Shown: in pieces, positions 62,127 through 64,000 of the stretch
Layout of the letters: each line of letters opens with the position of its first letter
Position numbering within the stretch: the first letter of the stretch is position 1
NCBI GenBank assembly: GCA_002428495.1
Contig: DIWR01000023.1
Span: 62,001 to 126,000, forward strand
Length of the DNA: 64,000 bases
Reading direction: 5' to 3'
Origin: Synergistaceae bacterium UBA6101
Lineage (GTDB): Bacteria > Synergistota > Synergistia > Synergistales > Synergistaceae
The notes under the pieces: model-generated
The model's input: only the letters and a program-made list of their open reading frames with translations
The model's database searches: none
What the model was told of the DNA's origin: nothing
Made by a program: the position numbers and the translations under genes

Positions 62127-64000
62127 TTACCATCCCTTTGCGCCTCCGCCTCCGCCTCCGCCTCCGGCAAAACCGCCGCCTCCCATGCCTGAGGATGTGC
62201 CTGGGGCAGACTGAGGAGCCATGCTTTGTCCCAGGCTGCTGCCAAGGCTTGAGGAGAAATTATTCAGTCCCGAACCATTCAGGAATAGATAGGGTGAAGG
62301 CCCTGCATACCATTCAGGCTTATAACCGGCTTTTGTCAAAACACTTTCGAACCTGTTGCCCCAAGTTTTTGCAACATCAAGTGCAAGCGCATAAGGAAGA
62401 AGTTTTTCAAAGAGCTCTGGGGTCTCTTCCGGTGGGTTGAACATTTCAAGCCGCTCTTTTTCTGCTGTGTCCATATAGAGCTTAAGACCCTCCGCCTCGC
62501 TCAAAATACTGCTGCCCTTTGGGGTCCTTGAGACCATAAGAGGCCGCATCACAGCAATGACGGCTGCTGAAGCGACGAAAAACACAAATGTAAAGGGGGA
62601 CATCCCCTCTCCTCCGAGTGCTATAGCTCCTACTAGACCCACCGCAAGGGCAGGAAAAGCCCGTCCAAGGAACTGTCTTATATTCTGGCCTCCGGTATTT
62701 GCAGCTTTGCTCAGTCTCATTCCAAGTGCAATTATGAGCAGTCCGCAAACCCCGGCCATGAGAGTGTTTAAGGGATATTCCCCGCTGAATGGATAGCTTG
62801 CTGCTGTTCCAATTCCGTACAAAGCAAGGCCGGGGACCATCTTGTCCGTGTTTCTGGTAAAGATGGCAGAGTTTGCGTTTCTGAGATTCCTTGCCAGGCT
62901 TCTCATCGCTCCTGAAATTATGTCTCCGTTATCCTGTACCAGAGCCACGCTGTCGATGCTTCCCGGAAAAAGCTGCATCATAAGGGCTTCTTCTTCAGGC
63001 TGAAGTTTTTCCGGTTCGGTATCTTTTTCATATAACACAAAGTGCCCCTTCCCCTTGCCAAAGAAGGTCTCTCTTCCTTCAACTTCAACGATCTTAATGG
63101 CTCCCTTAACAGCGAGTTCGATTATTGCAGCAGTGAAGCCTGTCTGATCGAGCCGCATGTCCCTCACGTACCTCAGGAATGCGGGAGATGCACCATCGGG
63201 TGCGTAGAAAAGGGGGATCACTGTCTTTTTATCCGGATCTTTCCCCCATTTTTTCCATGCGAACCAGAACCAACCGGAGATCAACACCAGTGTCGCTGCC
63301 GCGATTCCACCCTGAGCCTTTTCGTTGTCCCTTGCAGGTGGAGGCGGCGGAGTCACCAGACCTTTCGGCCAGGTGTAGACTACTGTGAAAACTTCTCCCG
63401 GCTGAAGCGGCCCGACTGTGGAAACGCTCCCGGAATCCTGTCGCGCCCTGCTGTTGTCTCCCTTTGTCCCGTACTGGCCCACATACCACTCTATCGTGTT
63501 GAATCCTTCTCCGAAACTTTTTCCCGGAAGCGCGACCCTGCATGATGCTTCAAGCACCGGGAAAGAAAAATCTTTTCCCGTTACGTTCCAGTAGAGTTCG
63601 TCGTGATCCTCAAAAAATCCTATGTGCCTTTCGACCCGGTATCTTATCAGAAATGTATGGAGTCCCCTGGATATGATCTTATTGGGGTCACCGATCTTAA
63701 CATCAACGTTTACCCCAGATCTCACGGAGCTCCAGGGGATGTTCTGACCGTCTAGCTTTATATCTGTTATTTCTAATCCGAATTCTGTTGAATTGCCTTT
63801 TTCGTCCCTGTATTCGACAGGAAGAGATCGAATTATACCCCTGTTGATCTCAATATTCTCAACGTTGACAAGAATTTCTTCAGTAACTTCGACAGAACTG
63901 TTTTCATTTATCAATATGTCAGCGCTGAACCTGTTGAAGGTTTCCCTTGCTTCGGTCAATCTAGCTCCTGACAGTATAACGAAAACTGCTGTGCATAACA
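62127..64000 (-). CDS. DUF2207 membrane protein (YciQ-like), 5' end outside the window
   Basis: At least 610 residues; the frame stays open past TTG 63959 to the window edge and there encodes the end of a signal peptide (CTAVFVILSGARLTEARE), so the start is outside. An extracytoplasmic DUF2207 domain (VEVTEEILVNVENIEINRGI, then IRYRVERHIGFFEDHDELYW) is followed by membrane helices near residues 220-240 and 370-470. The C-terminus is Gly-rich (GGGGFAGGGGGGGGAKGW), typical of this family. The function is unknown; the family is probably an envelope protein. Confidence 0.8.
   Translation of the reverse strand, partial: LCTAVFVILSGARLTEARETFNRFSADILINENSSVEVTEEILVNVENIEINRGIIRSLPVEYRDEKGNSTEFGLEITDIKLDGQNIPWSSVRSGVNVDVKIGDPNKIISRGLHTFLIRYRVERHIGFFEDHDELYWNVTGKDFSFPVLEASCRVALPGKSFGEGFNTIEWYVGQYGTKGDNSRARQDSGSVSTVGPLQPGEVFTVVYTWPKGLVTPPPPPARDNEKAQGGIAAATLVLISGWFWFAWKKWGKDPDKKTVIPLFYAPDGASPAFLRYVRDMRLDQTGFTAAIIELAVKGAIKIVEVEGRETFFGKGKGHFVLYEKDTEPEKLQPEEEALMMQLFPGSIDSVALVQDNGDIISGAMRSLARNLRNANSAIFTRNTDKMVPGLALYGIGTAASYPFSGEYPLNTLMAGVCGLLIIALGMRLSKAANTGGQNIRQFLGRAFPALAVGLVGAIALGGEGMSPFTFVFFVASAAVIAVMRPLMVSRTPKGSSILSEAEGLKLYMDTAEKERLEMFNPPEETPELFEKLLPYALALDVAKTWGNRFESVLTKAGYKPEWYAGPSPYLFLNGSGLNNFSSSLGSSLGQSMAPQSAPGTSSGMGGGGFAGGGGGGGGAKGW

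Noticed and set aside
1..64000. CRISPR arrays, rRNA or tRNA genes
   Set aside because: Reading both strands by eye, I found no regularly spaced repeats and no T-arm-like GGTTCRA cluster with a matching acceptor stem. A computed scan would be needed for proof.

Overview
The window looks like chromosome of an anaerobic, amino-acid-fermenting diderm bacterium, most likely of the phylum Synergistota. This is an inference: no rRNA or tRNA gene was found to prove it. It rests on indolepyruvate:ferredoxin oxidoreductase (iorAB) with an aryl-CoA ligase, phosphate butyryltransferase/butyrate kinase, a Na+-pumping decarboxylase beta subunit, rubrerythrin, M20 amidohydrolase and orphan citrate-lyase maturation genes. 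An LpxL-type lipid A acyltransferase and a complete AcrAB-TolC-type pump show an outer membrane. Gene density is high, with many short gaps, start/stop overlaps and TTG starts.

Layout. 0.3-5 kb: metY behind a long leader, ppnP, nudC, an M48 peptidase with cobO, and rubrerythrin. 5-13.4 kb: an acyltransferase/AMP-ligase fusion and a run of membrane transporters (decarboxylase beta subunit, YjiH, EamA-MFS-EamA). 13.4-13.8 kb: a 419-bp gene-free element with terminal inverted repeats. 13.9-19 kb: Asp/Glu racemase, TlpA-CcdA redox pair, HdeD with a small upstream ORF that carries an in-frame UGA in a C-x-x-U context, and ptb-buk. 19-24.6 kb: a decayed MATE gene, iorA-iorB-paaK, an RNase H protein and YbaK. 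24.7-36.6 kb, mostly minus strand: secreted nitroreductase, Fe-alcohol dehydrogenase, prepilin peptidase, LpxL-like acyltransferase, tyrS, beta-CASP nuclease, a NarXL-like two-component system, an HD protein and dCMP deaminase. 36.8-41 kb: an M20 / AMP-ligase / citC / citX operon. 41-48.7 kb: rarD and an acrR-acrA-acrB-tolC-type operon with a recognisable operator. 48.8-64 kb: epimerase, YdcF, UPF0182, frameshifted and hypothetical secreted proteins, an LspA-like protein, tandem PEP-synthase-N-domain proteins, a TPR-like protein, a GH18 protein and a DUF2207 protein cut by the window edge.

How it fits together. 2-Oxo acids from aromatic amino acids would be oxidised by IorAB to aryl-acyl-CoA. 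PaaK links aryl acids and CoA. Ptb-Buk can recover ATP from acyl-CoA, and the carboxylate-linked Na+ pump may add an ion gradient. The most unusual points are the possible small selenoprotein beside hdeD, the transposase-less terminal-repeat element, the acyltransferase domain with a substituted catalytic His, the paired stand-alone PPDK-N proteins and citC/citX without citrate lyase subunits.
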